A stretch of DNA of 64,000 nucleotides from Oerskovia jenensis (GTDB taxonomy: Bacteria > Actinomycetota > Actinomycetes > Actinomycetales > Cellulomonadaceae). Positions 7,691 through 16,104 of the stretch are shown here, in pieces. The position numbers and the translations under genes are program-made. Under the pieces are notes generated by a model. That model ran no database searches, had not been told where the DNA came from, and saw only the letters and a program-made list of their open reading frames with translations. The DNA lies in the NCBI RefSeq assembly GCF_016907235.1, contig NZ_JAFBBO010000001.1, forward strand, positions 4,030,001-4,094,000. Reading direction: 5' to 3'. The stretch's first letter is position 1. Each line of letters opens with the position of its first letter.

Positions 7691-9601
7691 ATGTCTGTGC
7701 GCTCTGACCTGCGCAACGTGGCGATCGTCGCCCACGTCGACCACGGCAAGACGACCCTCGTCGACGCGATGCTGCACCAGTCCGGCGCCTTCGGCGCTCA
7801 CGCGCACGTCGACGAGCGGGCCATGGACTCCGGTGACCTGGAGCGCGAGAAGGGCATCACGATCCTCGCGAAGAACACCGCCGTGCACTACGCCGGCCCC
7901 GCAGCGATCGCCGCCGGTCAGCCCGACGGCATCACGATCAACGTGATCGACACCCCGGGCCACGCCGACTTCGGTGGCGAGGTCGAGCGCGGCCTGTCCA
8001 TGGTCGACGGTGTCGTGCTCCTGGTCGACGCGTCGGAGGGCCCGCTGCCCCAGACGCGCTTCGTGCTGCGCAAGGCGCTCGTCGCCAAGCTGCCCGTGAT
8101 CCTCGTGGTCAACAAGACCGACCGCCCCGACTCGCGCATCGAGGAGGTCGTCGCCGAGGCGACCGACCTGCTGCTCGGACTCGCGAGCGACCTCGCCGAC
8201 GAGGTCCCCGACCTCGACCTCGACGCGATCCTCGACATGCCCGTCGTCTACGCCGCGGCCAAGGTCGGGCGTGCCTCGACCGAGCAGCCCGCCGACGGCT
8301 CGGTCCCCGACAGCGAGAACCTCGAGCCCCTGTTCAAGGTCATCCTCGAGAAGATCCCCGCGCCGACGTACGAGGAGGGCGCGCCGCTCCAGGCTCACGT
8401 GACCAACCTCGACGCGTCGCCGTTCCTCGGCCGCCTCGCGCTGCTGCGCATCTTCAACGGCACCATCCACAAGGGCCAGACGGTCGCGTGGGCCCGTGCC
8501 GACGGCACGATGCAGAACGTCAAGATCACCGAGCTGCTCGAGACCAAGGCACTCACCCGTGTGCCCACCGACTCGGCGGGCCCGGGCGAGATCGTCGCGG
8601 TCGCCGGCATCGAGGACATCACCATCGGTGAGACCCTCACGGACCCCGACGACCCGCGTCCGCTGCCGCTCATCACGGTCGACGACCCGGCGATCTCGAT
8701 GACGATCGGTATCAACACCTCGCCGCTCGCCGGCAAGGGCGGCAAGGGCCACAAGGTCACGGCCCGCCAGGTCAAGGACCGTCTCGACAAGGAGCTCATC
8801 GGCAACGTGTCGCTGCGCGTCCTGCCGACCGAGCGCCCCGACGCCTGGGAGGTCCAGGGCCGTGGTGAGCTCGCGCTGGCCATCCTCGTCGAGCAGATGC
8901 GTCGCGAGGGCTTCGAGCTGACCGTGGGCAAGCCGCAGGTCGTCACCAAGCAGGTCGACGGCAAGCGTCACGAGCCCATGGAGCGCATGACGATCGACGT
9001 GCCCGAGGAGTACCTGGGCAACGTCACCCAGCTCCTCGCGCAGCGCAAGGGCCGCATGGAGACCATGTCGAACCACGGCACGGGCTGGGTCCGCATGGAG
9101 TTCGTCGTCCCCGCGCGCGGCCTCATCGGCTTCCGCACCCGCTTCCTCACGGACACGCGCGGCACGGGCATCGCGTCGTCCATCGCCGAGGGCTACGAGC
9201 CGTGGGCCGGCCCCATCGAGACCCGCGTCAACGGTTCGCTCGTCGCGGACCGTGCCGGTGTCGTGACGCCGTTCGCGATGATCAACCTGCAGGAGCGCGG
9301 CTCCTTCTTCGTCGACCCCACGCAGGAGGTCTACGAGGGCATGATCGTCGGCGAGAACTCGCGCAACGAGGACATGGACGTCAACATCACGAAGGAGAAG
9401 AAGCTCACGAACATGCGTGCAGCCTCTTCCGACACCTTCGAGAACCTGACGCCCCCGAAGCACCTGACGCTCGAGGAGTCCCTCGAGTTCGCCCGCGAGG
9501 ACGAGTGCGTCGAGGTCACCCCCGAGGTCGTGCGCATCCGCAAGGTCATCCTCGACCAGACCGAGCGCGCCCGCGCGTTCTCCCGCGCGAAGAAGTCCTG
9601 A
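7691..9601 (+). CDS. typA: Translational GTPase TypA/BipA
   Basis: This is a ribosome-associated GTPase of the EF-G family, involved in ribosome assembly and stress adaptation. Its 636 aa are slightly above the usual 600-615. G1 is AHVDHGKTT at residues 14-22, the switch/G3 motif is DTPGHADFGGE near residue 86, and G4 is NKTD near residue 140. EF-G-like domains II, III and V and the TypA-specific C-terminal domain follow (for example VPARGLIGFRTRFLTDTRGT). ATG at 7691 is chosen because the family starts directly before the G domain; the open frame extends 29 codons upstream without conservation. A TAAGAT hexamer at 7572-7577 could be a -10 box, giving a leader of over 100 bases. mshB follows, as in other actinobacteria. 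Confidence 0.97.
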   Translation: MSVRSDLRNVAIVAHVDHGKTTLVDAMLHQSGAFGAHAHVDERAMDSGDLEREKGITILAKNTAVHYAGPAAIAAGQPDGITINVIDTPGHADFGGEVERGLSMVDGVVLLVDASEGPLPQTRFVLRKALVAKLPVILVVNKTDRPDSRIEEVVAEATDLLLGLASDLADEVPDLDLDAILDMPVVYAAAKVGRASTEQPADGSVPDSENLEPLFKVILEKIPAPTYEEGAPLQAHVTNLDASPFLGRLALLRIFNGTIHKGQTVAWARADGTMQNVKITELLETKALTRVPTDSAGPGEIVAVAGIEDITIGETLTDPDDPRPLPLITVDDPAISMTIGINTSPLAGKGGKGHKVTARQVKDRLDKELIGNVSLRVLPTERPDAWEVQGRGELALAILVEQMRREGFELTVGKPQVVTKQVDGKRHEPMERMTIDVPEEYLGNVTQLLAQRKGRMETMSNHGTGWVRMEFVVPARGLIGFRTRFLTDTRGTGIASSIAEGYEPWAGPIETRVNGSLVADRAGVVTPFAMINLQERGSFFVDPTQEVYEGMIVGENSRNEDMDVNITKEKKLTNMRAASSDTFENLTPPKHLTLEESLEFAREDECVEVTPEVVRIRKVILDQTERARAFSRAKKS

Positions 9602-9635
9602 CCTCGTCAGGACGACCCGCACCATCCCGTACGCA

Positions 9636-9672
9636 GCCCGTGCCGCCGGTCCTCGTGACCGGCGGTGCGGGC
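9636..9672 (+). terminator. Terminator after typA
   Basis: A 16-bp stem, 9636-9651 paired with 9657-9672, has two G-T wobbles and a 5-base loop, 34 bases after typA. Confidence 0.7.
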
Positions 9673-9719
9673 TCCGCACTGTCCGCTTCCTCGTGGAGGC
9701 CGCTTCCTGTGGAGGACGC

Positions 9720-10814
9720 ATGAGGTACGAGCCGGTCCGGCCCCGTGGTGGGTTGCTCGCCGTGCACGCGCACCCCGACGACGAGACCCTCGCGACCGGT
9801 GCGCTGCTCGCGACCTGGGCCGCGGCGGGGGAGCCCGTGACGGTCGTGACCTGCACGCGCGGCGAGCAGGGCGAGGTCATCGGTGCGGAGCTGGCGCACC
9901 TCGAAGGGGACGGCCCCGCGCTGGCGGCGCACCGCGAGGGTGAGCTCGCCGCGGCACTGGCGAGCCTGGGGGTCCGGGACCACGTGTTCCTCGACCAGGT
10001 CCCGACGAGCGCGCCCGAGGGGGCCGCGGGACACGGTACGACGGTCGCGTACCGCGACTCGGGCATGGCGTGGGCCGCGCCCGGGATCGCGCGGGCGGCC
10101 GCCCAGGCGGACCTTCCTGCCGGTGCGCTGGTCGCGGCCCCGCTCGACGAGGCGGCGGACCGGCTCGCGCGCGTGCTGCGCGAGCGGCGTCCTCGCGTGG
10201 TCGTGACCTACGAGCCGTCCGGCGGGTACGGGCACCCGGACCATGTCCGGGCGCACGAGATCACGGTGCGGGCGATCGAGCTCGCCGCGCGCGCCGAGCA
10301 GGGCCTCGGGTCCGACGACGTCGCTCCCCTCGACCCTCGGGTACCCGAGGGCGGTGTCGAGGGGGAGCCTCGGCTGTGGGAGTCGGTCGTGCCCGCGGGC
10401 ACGGCACGCGCCGCGCGGCGTGAGCTGGCGGCGCTGGAGGGCGTGCAGGCGCTGCTCGCCGAGCACCCCGAGCTCACCCTGCCGGACCCGCAGGAAGAGC
10501 TGCCGCCGGTCGCGAAGGACGGTCTCGACGAGGTCGTGGTCGTCGAGGTGGTGCCCGTGCTCGACGCCGTGACGGGCGCCCTGCGGGCGCACGCGACGCA
10601 GGTCCAGCACGTCGGGACCGTGCCCACCGGCGCGGGGCGGGGCGTGGGCTCGTCCGAGACGCCAGGGGGCGTGCTCGGGTGGTACGCGTTGAGCAACGAC
10701 GTCCTCGCCGCCCTTCCTTCACGCGAGTTCTACACCGTGGCCCCGGAGTCTGCGGGACCTCCCCGCAGTTCTGCGGGAAATGACCAGACAGGACCAGTAC
10801 CGTGGACACAGTGA
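9720..10814 (+). CDS. mshB: MshB-type N-acetyl-GlcN-inositol deacetylase (mycothiol synthesis)
   Basis: This LmbE-family zinc deacetylase removes the acetyl group from GlcNAc-Ins, the second committed step of mycothiol biosynthesis. The zinc motif AVHAHPDDE spans residues 14-22, with H18 and D21 matching the ligands known from the M. tuberculosis enzyme. The third ligand region GYGHPDHVRAH includes H172 and H175. The CTRGEQGEV segment that follows is typical of MshB. At 364 aa it is longer than the roughly 300 of the mycobacterial enzyme, with extra sequence at the C-terminus. The ATG is fixed by GGAGG four bases upstream. The next membrane-protein gene overlaps its 3' end. Presence of this gene implies a mycothiol-producing actinomycete. 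Confidence 0.9.
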   Translation: MRYEPVRPRGGLLAVHAHPDDETLATGALLATWAAAGEPVTVVTCTRGEQGEVIGAELAHLEGDGPALAAHREGELAAALASLGVRDHVFLDQVPTSAPEGAAGHGTTVAYRDSGMAWAAPGIARAAAQADLPAGALVAAPLDEAADRLARVLRERRPRVVVTYEPSGGYGHPDHVRAHEITVRAIELAARAEQGLGSDDVAPLDPRVPEGGVEGEPRLWESVVPAGTARAARRELAALEGVQALLAEHPELTLPDPQEELPPVAKDGLDEVVVVEVVPVLDAVTGALRAHATQVQHVGTVPTGAGRGVGSSETPGGVLGWYALSNDVLAALPSREFYTVAPESAGPPRSSAGNDQTGPVPWTQ

Positions 10815-11272
10815 AGAAGACCGGACCTCGCATGCTCGGGCGCGCGCTGCTGTGCGTGCTGCTCGGCCTCGTGGTGGGCGCCGTCGGAACCGTGATGCAC
10901 CGCGTGGTGGTCACGGACCACCTGCTTCCTGTCGGGATCGTCGTCGCGCTGCTCGCAGTGCTCGCCGGGGGAGTCCTCGCGCGGGCCTGGACGGGCTGGG
11001 CCGGTGTGATCGGCTACGCGGTCGGCTGGGTCGTGGCGGTGCAGGTCCTGGCCTCCAAGGGGCCGGGCGGAGACCTGCTGGTGCCGAACCAGACGGTCGG
11101 TCTCGTCTGGGTCTACGGCGGGATGGCCGTCATCGCGATCGTGGCCTTCCTGCCGTGGTCGTGGTTCAGCGAGCAGCCGCTGCGGTCCGGCGTCGCGAGC
11201 GCTCCGGCGCCGCAGATCGTCACCGGATCTTCACGCCGGACACCGACCGGACAGATCGGTACGGACGCATAG
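10802..11272 (+). CDS. Small integral membrane protein downstream of mshB (DUF6113-like)
   Basis: This 156-aa protein is predicted to have four hydrophobic helices (about residues 12-35, 40-60, 66-86 and 104-124) and a short polar C-terminus. It resembles the small actinobacterial membrane proteins often found beside mshB, annotated DUF6113; that family name is from memory. The GTG at 10802 has AGGA eight bases upstream and overlaps the mshB stop. A second GTG at 10811 would give a four-base overlap. Coupling to mshB suggests co-expression, but no function can be inferred. Confidence 0.75.
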   Translation: MDTVKKTGPRMLGRALLCVLLGLVVGAVGTVMHRVVVTDHLLPVGIVVALLAVLAGGVLARAWTGWAGVIGYAVGWVVAVQVLASKGPGGDLLVPNQTVGLVWVYGGMAVIAIVAFLPWSWFSEQPLRSGVASAPAPQIVTGSSRRTPTGQIGTDA

Positions 11273-11354
11273 AATTGCCCCCCGCGGGCAGTCCGCACCA
11301 CCCCTCCTTCGTCGCGGCCTTCGCCGCGCACCAGAACCGTCACGGAGACAGTCG

Positions 11355-13955
11355 ATGGGCCACCCGACCGAGCGTGAGAACGCGCACGAACCGAGCACGA
11401 CCGACGAGGTGTCGACCCCGGAGCAGCCGACCGCGGGCGCGCCTTCCGAGACCTCCGCACCAGGGGAGTCGCAGGAGTCCGTGCTGCCAGCCGCCACCGA
11501 GACGACGCCTGCTGCCGTGACTCCCGCGTCGAGCCCGGAGGAGACGCCCGAGCCCTCGGCCGCTCCGACGGCGCCCGGCGCGTCGAGCGCGCCGGAGACG
11601 CCCACCCCGGCCGACCCGCCCTCGGCGGCCCCCGCCGCGGAGCCTCGCCTGCCCAGCTTCGACGACGACGACGACGAGCCGTACTCGCCCCGTGTGTTCG
11701 CCTTCGAGGAACCGGCCGCAGCTCCCGCCGCTCCCGCCGTCGCGGCGACCCCCCAGGCCGCCGCGCAGGCGACACCCGCTCCCGACGCACCGGACGCACG
11801 GTCCGCGGCCACCGAGCCCTCGGCAGCCCCGTCGTCGAGCGCCTCGACGCCGCCGGCGACGCCCGCCACCCCGGTCGTGCCGGCGACGCCCGCCACCCCG
11901 GTCGTGCCGGCGACGCCCGCCGCCGGGGCCGTGCCGACGACGCCCGCCACCCCGGTCGTGCCGGCGACGCCGCCGAGCGCGGACGCCCGGTCCACGCAGG
12001 TCCTGCCGCCCGTGGCCGCGCCGGCCGACCACCACCCCACCTCGGCCGAACCGACTCCTCGCACCTCCTCCCCGTTCGCGCCGGCGACGTCCGCGTGGAC
12101 GAGCGCCGCGACGTCGGGAACGTCGACCGCCACCGCCCAGGAGACGGCCGCCGCGCCCGCCCGACCCTCGATCGCGTCGGCGTTCACGCCGGTCGGCACG
12201 GCCGGTGAGACGCCTGACGGCACGCCCGCCGAGGCGCCCGCCGGCCCGTCGGACGGCGGGTCGCCGCTCGACGGGATCTCGGGCGACAAGGCACCCAGCC
12301 GGCTGCCCAAGGTGGCGCTGTGGGCAGGGATCGGGGTCGTCGTGCTCGGCGGTCTCTACACCGGGGCCCAGTGGTTCTACTCCGACAAGGTCCCGCCTAA
12401 GACCGTGGTCGCCGGGGTGTCCGTGGGCGGCCTCGACACGAAGGCCGCCGCAGCCGCTCTCGAGAAGGGCCTGGGTCCGCGTGCCGCCGAGCCGATCACG
12501 CTGCAGGCGGGGGCCTCGACGACGACGCTCGACCCGGCAGCCGCGGGGCTCGCGTTCGACGCGCAGGCGACGGCCGACGAGCTGACGTCGTTCTCGTTGA
12601 GCCCGGTCCAGCTCTGGAAGCACGTCTTCGGGGGCTCCGACGAGGAACCCGTCACGACGGTCGACACCGCCAAGCTCGAGGCCCAGGTCACCGAGCTCAA
12701 GGCGCGTCTCGCGCTCGAACCGGTCGACGGAAGCGTGGTCTTCACGGACGGCCAGGCGGTGGCCACCGCGGCGCAGGACGGTTCGGAGATCATCGAGGAC
12801 GAGTCGATCGAGATCATCAGCTCGTCGTGGCTGACGGGTCCCGACCCGCTCGACCTGCCCACCACGCCCGAGGCGCCGGCCGTCACGCAGGAGGAGACGG
12901 ACGCGGCCCTCGCCCAGGCCCAGACCGTCGTCTCGGCCCCCGTCACCGTCGCGGTCGGCGGTCAGCAGGCCGAGCTCACGCCCGACGTCCTGGCGTCGGC
13001 GGCGGCCTTCAACGCGGTCGACGGCACCCTTGCGCTCACCTTCGACGGGCCCACGCTGCTCGAAGCGGTCGTCGCGGGGACGGACGACCTGCTCGACGAG
13101 GCCGCCGACGCGAAGTTCGTCTTCGTCAACGGTGCGCCCGTGATCGAGGGTGGCGCCCCGGGGACCACGATCGACCCGGCCGCCCTGAGCACCGCGGTGG
13201 CGACCGCCGCCCTCGGCACCGAGCGGACCGCGTCGATCGAGCTCACGCAGTCGGACCCCGCCCAGTCGGTGGCCGCGCTCGAGGCGCTCGGCGTCAAGGA
13301 GAAGATCTCCGAGTTCTCGACCCCCCTGACGAACGACTCGCTGCGTACCGAGAACCTGCGGGTCGGGGCGAGCAAGGTCAACGGCACCCTGGTCAAGCCC
13401 GGGGAGACGTTCTCGCTGGTCGAGACGCTGTCCCCGATCACGACGGCGGGCGGCTACCACTCCTCGGGCATCGTGCAGGACGGCAAGCACGTGGAGGGGA
13501 TCGGCGGCGGTCTCTCGCAGATGGCGACCACGACGTACAACGCGGGCTTCTTCGCCGGGCTCGACGACGTCGAGCACCGCCAGCACAGCTACTGGTTCAC
13601 CCGGTACCCCGCGGGCCGCGAAGCCACGATCTTCGTCGGGTCGATCGACATGAAGTTCAAGAACGACACCCCGTACGGCGTGCTCATGCAGTCCTGGGTG
13701 GCCGGCGGCGAGCTGCACGTGGCGGTCTGGAGCACCAAGTACTACGAGGTGCAGACGTCGTCGAGCGGGCAGCAGAACGTCGTCCAGCCGACCACGGTCA
13801 CGCACACCGGCGCGGACTGCGTGGCCCAGCCCATGGGCAACCCGGGCTTCTCGATCACGACCTACCGGAAGGTGCTGCTCAACGGGCAGGTCGTGAAGGA
13901 CGAGAAGGACACCTGGCGCTACAAGCCGGACAACCAGGTGGTCTGCGCCCCCTGA
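11355..13955 (+). CDS. VanW-family envelope protein with long Pro/Ala/Thr-rich cytoplasmic tail
   Basis: This is a large membrane-anchored protein of 866 aa. Residues 1 to about 310 are low-complexity Pro/Ala/Thr/Glu with a 9-residue tandem repeat. A single membrane helix follows (about 319-340, KVALWAGIGVVVLGGLYTG). Next come extracellular domains resembling the YoaR/peptidoglycan-binding type-4 fold (VVAGVSVGGLDTKAAA, about 350-365; repeated at VSAPVTVAVGGQQAELTPD). The C-terminal VanW domain covers about residues 669-795, with KPGETFSLVETLSPIT, GGGLSQMATTTYNA and the RYPAGREATI segment. VanW proteins occur near glycopeptide-resistance genes, but their activity is unsettled. The cell-wall setting is inferred from topology. 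A GACGATGACG-like acidic run (DDDDDE) lies in the N-terminal tail. Confidence 0.85.
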   Translation: MGHPTERENAHEPSTTDEVSTPEQPTAGAPSETSAPGESQESVLPAATETTPAAVTPASSPEETPEPSAAPTAPGASSAPETPTPADPPSAAPAAEPRLPSFDDDDDEPYSPRVFAFEEPAAAPAAPAVAATPQAAAQATPAPDAPDARSAATEPSAAPSSSASTPPATPATPVVPATPATPVVPATPAAGAVPTTPATPVVPATPPSADARSTQVLPPVAAPADHHPTSAEPTPRTSSPFAPATSAWTSAATSGTSTATAQETAAAPARPSIASAFTPVGTAGETPDGTPAEAPAGPSDGGSPLDGISGDKAPSRLPKVALWAGIGVVVLGGLYTGAQWFYSDKVPPKTVVAGVSVGGLDTKAAAAALEKGLGPRAAEPITLQAGASTTTLDPAAAGLAFDAQATADELTSFSLSPVQLWKHVFGGSDEEPVTTVDTAKLEAQVTELKARLALEPVDGSVVFTDGQAVATAAQDGSEIIEDESIEIISSSWLTGPDPLDLPTTPEAPAVTQEETDAALAQAQTVVSAPVTVAVGGQQAELTPDVLASAAAFNAVDGTLALTFDGPTLLEAVVAGTDDLLDEAADAKFVFVNGAPVIEGGAPGTTIDPAALSTAVATAALGTERTASIELTQSDPAQSVAALEALGVKEKISEFSTPLTNDSLRTENLRVGASKVNGTLVKPGETFSLVETLSPITTAGGYHSSGIVQDGKHVEGIGGGLSQMATTTYNAGFFAGLDDVEHRQHSYWFTRYPAGREATIFVGSIDMKFKNDTPYGVLMQSWVAGGELHVAVWSTKYYEVQTSSSGQQNVVQPTTVTHTGADCVAQPMGNPGFSITTYRKVLLNGQVVKDEKDTWRYKPDNQVVCAP
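11853..11960 (+). repeat. 27-bp tandem repeat in the VanW gene
   Basis: Four in-frame 27-bp units begin at 11853, 11880, 11907 and 11934. They encode variants of PATPATPVV (third unit PATPAAGAV, fourth PTTPATPVV). Units 1 and 2 are identical, which suggests recent slippage. Confidence 0.85.
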
Positions 13956-14009
13956 GGTCGCACGTCCGGGGCCGTGGCACGGGGCCTCGGGCATCCTGCG
14001 CAACCGCGG

Positions 14010-14069
14010 GTCACGAGCGGGTCGAGGCCGGAAGGTCTCGGCCCGCTCCGTCGTCCGGCCGCTCGTGAC
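14010..14069 (+). terminator. Long hairpin after the VanW gene
   Basis: The 11-bp arms at 14010-14020 and 14059-14069 are perfectly complementary and enclose 38 bases that contain further GC-rich pairing. It lies 55 bases after the stop, so a termination role is plausible. Confidence 0.45.
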
Positions 14070-14131
14070 GACGGTGCGGGCGCCCGCGTCTCAGCGGGGG
14101 CTCGCGCCCCGTCCACACGGGGGCCCGCGGC

Positions 14132-14137
14132 TAGACT
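14132..14137 (+). promoter_or_regulatory. Possible -10 box for the ACT-pheA-tyrA operon
   Basis: TAGACT fits the actinobacterial TAnnnT -10 pattern and lies 66 bases before the first start codon of the operon. No clear -35 element is seen. Confidence 0.3.
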
Positions 14138-14203
14138 GCTCGTCGGACGCTGACAGGCGCCGCGCTCGCGCGGCCACCGCGAGAGGCAGGGCGAGGACAC
14201 TCG

Positions 14204-15091
14204 ATGCTCGGACGTAGTGAACGCGAGTCGGGGGCCCACGCACGGCTCGCCGCGCAGATGGCGAAGTGGCACGGTGCGGACGGGTGGCCCGCGGGGACGG
14301 GGGCGGACGACCTCCTCGACCTGGGGTCCACCTCCACGACGCTCGCGACGGTCGCGAGCATCGACGACCTGGCCGCGGTCGTCCACATCGGGCACCCCGC
14401 GCAGCCGTCGCACGACCTCGAGCGTGCCCTGCTCGCGGCCGCGCCGTCCCTGGTCATCACGTCCGCCGTCGCGGTCCCTGCCCAGTGGGTGTGGGCCGGC
14501 CGCCCGGGGCAGTCCACGGGGAGCGTCGTCGTCGACGAGGCAGGCATGCGCGACTGCCGCCACGTCCTGCGCACCCTGGGGGCCAACCCTCGGCTGGTGC
14601 CGTCGCGGACCGCGCTCGACGAGCGGATCGCCCTGGCCGGTCCCAGCGGGACCCTCGTCGTCGAGCGTTCGGAGATCCCCGCCGGGTGGGAGGAGATCCC
14701 CGGCAGCGCCCGGCTGAGCGAGGGGGCACCGATCTGGTACGGCCTGGTCGAGGCGCGCCGTTCCGCTCCCGAGTTCGCGGGAGAGGCGCAGGTGTGGCTC
14801 GCGTTCGGCCCCCGCGACGACCACCGGGGATCCCTCCAGCAGACCCTGGCGGTCATCGCCGAGAGGGGGATCGACATGCAGCACCTGCGCAGCCACCGCT
14901 CCTCGGCCGGACCGCACATCTTCTTCTCGTCGTTCTCGTGCCCCGACGCCTCGGTGCTCACGGGCCTCATCGCGGAGCTCTCGTCGCGCGACGTCGCTCA
15001 CCGGGTGCTCGCGGTCCTCCCGGGCCGGGAGTTCGTCCCCGGCCCCGACGCCCTGGCACCGCAGTGGGCGCCGGAGCACGTGGGCTCGTGA
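14204..15091 (+). CDS. ACT-domain protein resembling a degenerate prephenate dehydratase
   Basis: This is the first gene of the operon with pheA and tyrA, with a four-base overlap into pheA. Its 295 aa divide like a prephenate dehydratase. The N-terminal two-thirds has no catalytic motifs, and a C-terminal ACT-like domain (about residues 206-260) contains GSLQQTLAVIAERGIDMQHL and a following beta strand IFFSSFSC. The middle segment DEAGMRDCRHVLRTLGA (about residues 112-128) can be laid against HPHGLAQCQGFVVRSGA of the PheA encoded next. However, the TRF and IENS catalytic motifs of PheA are missing. A regulatory or scaffolding role in phenylalanine/tyrosine synthesis is inferred. The ATG has AGGA six bases upstream. 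Confidence 0.7.
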   Translation: MLGRSERESGAHARLAAQMAKWHGADGWPAGTGADDLLDLGSTSTTLATVASIDDLAAVVHIGHPAQPSHDLERALLAAAPSLVITSAVAVPAQWVWAGRPGQSTGSVVVDEAGMRDCRHVLRTLGANPRLVPSRTALDERIALAGPSGTLVVERSEIPAGWEEIPGSARLSEGAPIWYGLVEARRSAPEFAGEAQVWLAFGPRDDHRGSLQQTLAVIAERGIDMQHLRSHRSSAGPHIFFSSFSCPDASVLTGLIAELSSRDVAHRVLAVLPGREFVPGPDALAPQWAPEHVGS

Positions 15092-16104
15092 CCAGGGTCG
15101 CCTACCTCGGGCCGGAGGGGACGTTCACGCACCAGGCGGCGGTCCGCTGGGCCCGCGCGCAGAGGGCGGGAGCAGCGGCCCCGACGGCGGCGCTCACCTC
15201 GGGGGACGAGGGTGCCGGCGCACCCGGGGGCGCCGCGGACCGAGCGGGGTTCGAGCTCGTCGCGGCGCCGACCGTGACCGACGTCTACGCCGGCGTCGCG
15301 GCGGGCGACTTCGACCACGGGATCGTCGCGATCGAGAACTCGGTCGAGGGCTACGTGGTCCCGTCGCTCGACGCGATCGTGGGCAGCGAGGACGTCGCCG
15401 CGATCGACGAGGTGGTCCTGGAGATCACCTTCGACGCCTTCGTGCGCCCGGGGCACGGCGAGCTGACCGAGGTCACGGCCCACCCTCACGGCCTGGCCCA
15501 GTGCCAGGGCTTCGTGGTGCGGTCGGGTGCCGTCCCGGTCCCGTCGTCGTCCAACGCGGCGGCGTGCCGTGACGCGACCGAGCACCAGATCGCGATCGGT
15601 CCGGCCATCTGCGGGGAGCTGTACGGGCTCGACCTGCTCGAGGCCGGCGTCGAGGACTTCCGTGGAGCGCGCACCCGGTTCCTGACGATCGTGCGGCGCG
15701 ACCGGGCGCGGGCTGCGCTCGCTGCGGCGCGGGCGGCCGGCCCCGCCCAGTGGCGCTCCATGCTCGCGCTCACGCCGCTCGTCACGGGCCCCGGCGTCCT
15801 GGCGAGGATCACGCAGGCCTTCGGGGCCGGCGGGGTCAACCTGTCGAGCCTCATCACGCGTCCGCTCAAGGCGCTCGAGGGGAAGTACGTGTTCGTCCTG
15901 ACCGTCGACGCCGCGCCGTGGGAGCCGGCCGTGCGCGAGGTGCTCGAAGGGCTCCTCGCGGCCGGGGACTCCGTGAAGACCTTGGGCGTCTTCCCGGCTC
16001 GCGGCGAGCTCGACGAGGCGTTGTCCTCCGACGACGTCCCGGTGGGTTCGGTCCGGGCGGGTGCGTCGTCCGACGCGCTCGACAGGGGGTTGCTGTGGAC
16101 CTGA
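15088..16104 (+). CDS. pheA: Prephenate dehydratase
   Basis: It converts prephenate to phenylpyruvate in phenylalanine synthesis. The 338-aa protein starts at a GTG overlapping the preceding stop (GTGA). The N-terminus VAYLGPEGTFTHQAA is diagnostic. The substrate domain shows VAIENSVEGYVVPS near residue 82, HPHGLAQC near 132 and the catalytic TRF motif (ARTRFLTIV) near 196. A C-terminal ACT domain (about 230-300, GVLARITQAFGAGGVNLSSL) should give feedback control by phenylalanine. A Gly/Ala-rich insertion at about residues 22-50 is unusual. There is no chorismate mutase domain, so it is the monofunctional actinobacterial type. tyrA overlaps its end. Confidence 0.95.
   Translation: MTRVAYLGPEGTFTHQAAVRWARAQRAGAAAPTAALTSGDEGAGAPGGAADRAGFELVAAPTVTDVYAGVAAGDFDHGIVAIENSVEGYVVPSLDAIVGSEDVAAIDEVVLEITFDAFVRPGHGELTEVTAHPHGLAQCQGFVVRSGAVPVPSSSNAAACRDATEHQIAIGPAICGELYGLDLLEAGVEDFRGARTRFLTIVRRDRARAALAAARAAGPAQWRSMLALTPLVTGPGVLARITQAFGAGGVNLSSLITRPLKALEGKYVFVLTVDAAPWEPAVREVLEGLLAAGDSVKTLGVFPARGELDEALSSDDVPVGSVRAGASSDALDRGLLWT

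Noticed and set aside
7334-10066. A 910-codon minus-strand frame opposite typA and mshB
   Set aside because: It spans two well-supported genes and their intergenic terminator. Composition is low-complexity Arg/Gly/Val/Asp and no family is visible.
11340-14003. An 887-codon minus-strand frame opposite the VanW gene
   Set aside because: It is a mirror of biased codons; the repeats in it simply reflect the Pro/Ala/Thr repeats on the plus strand.
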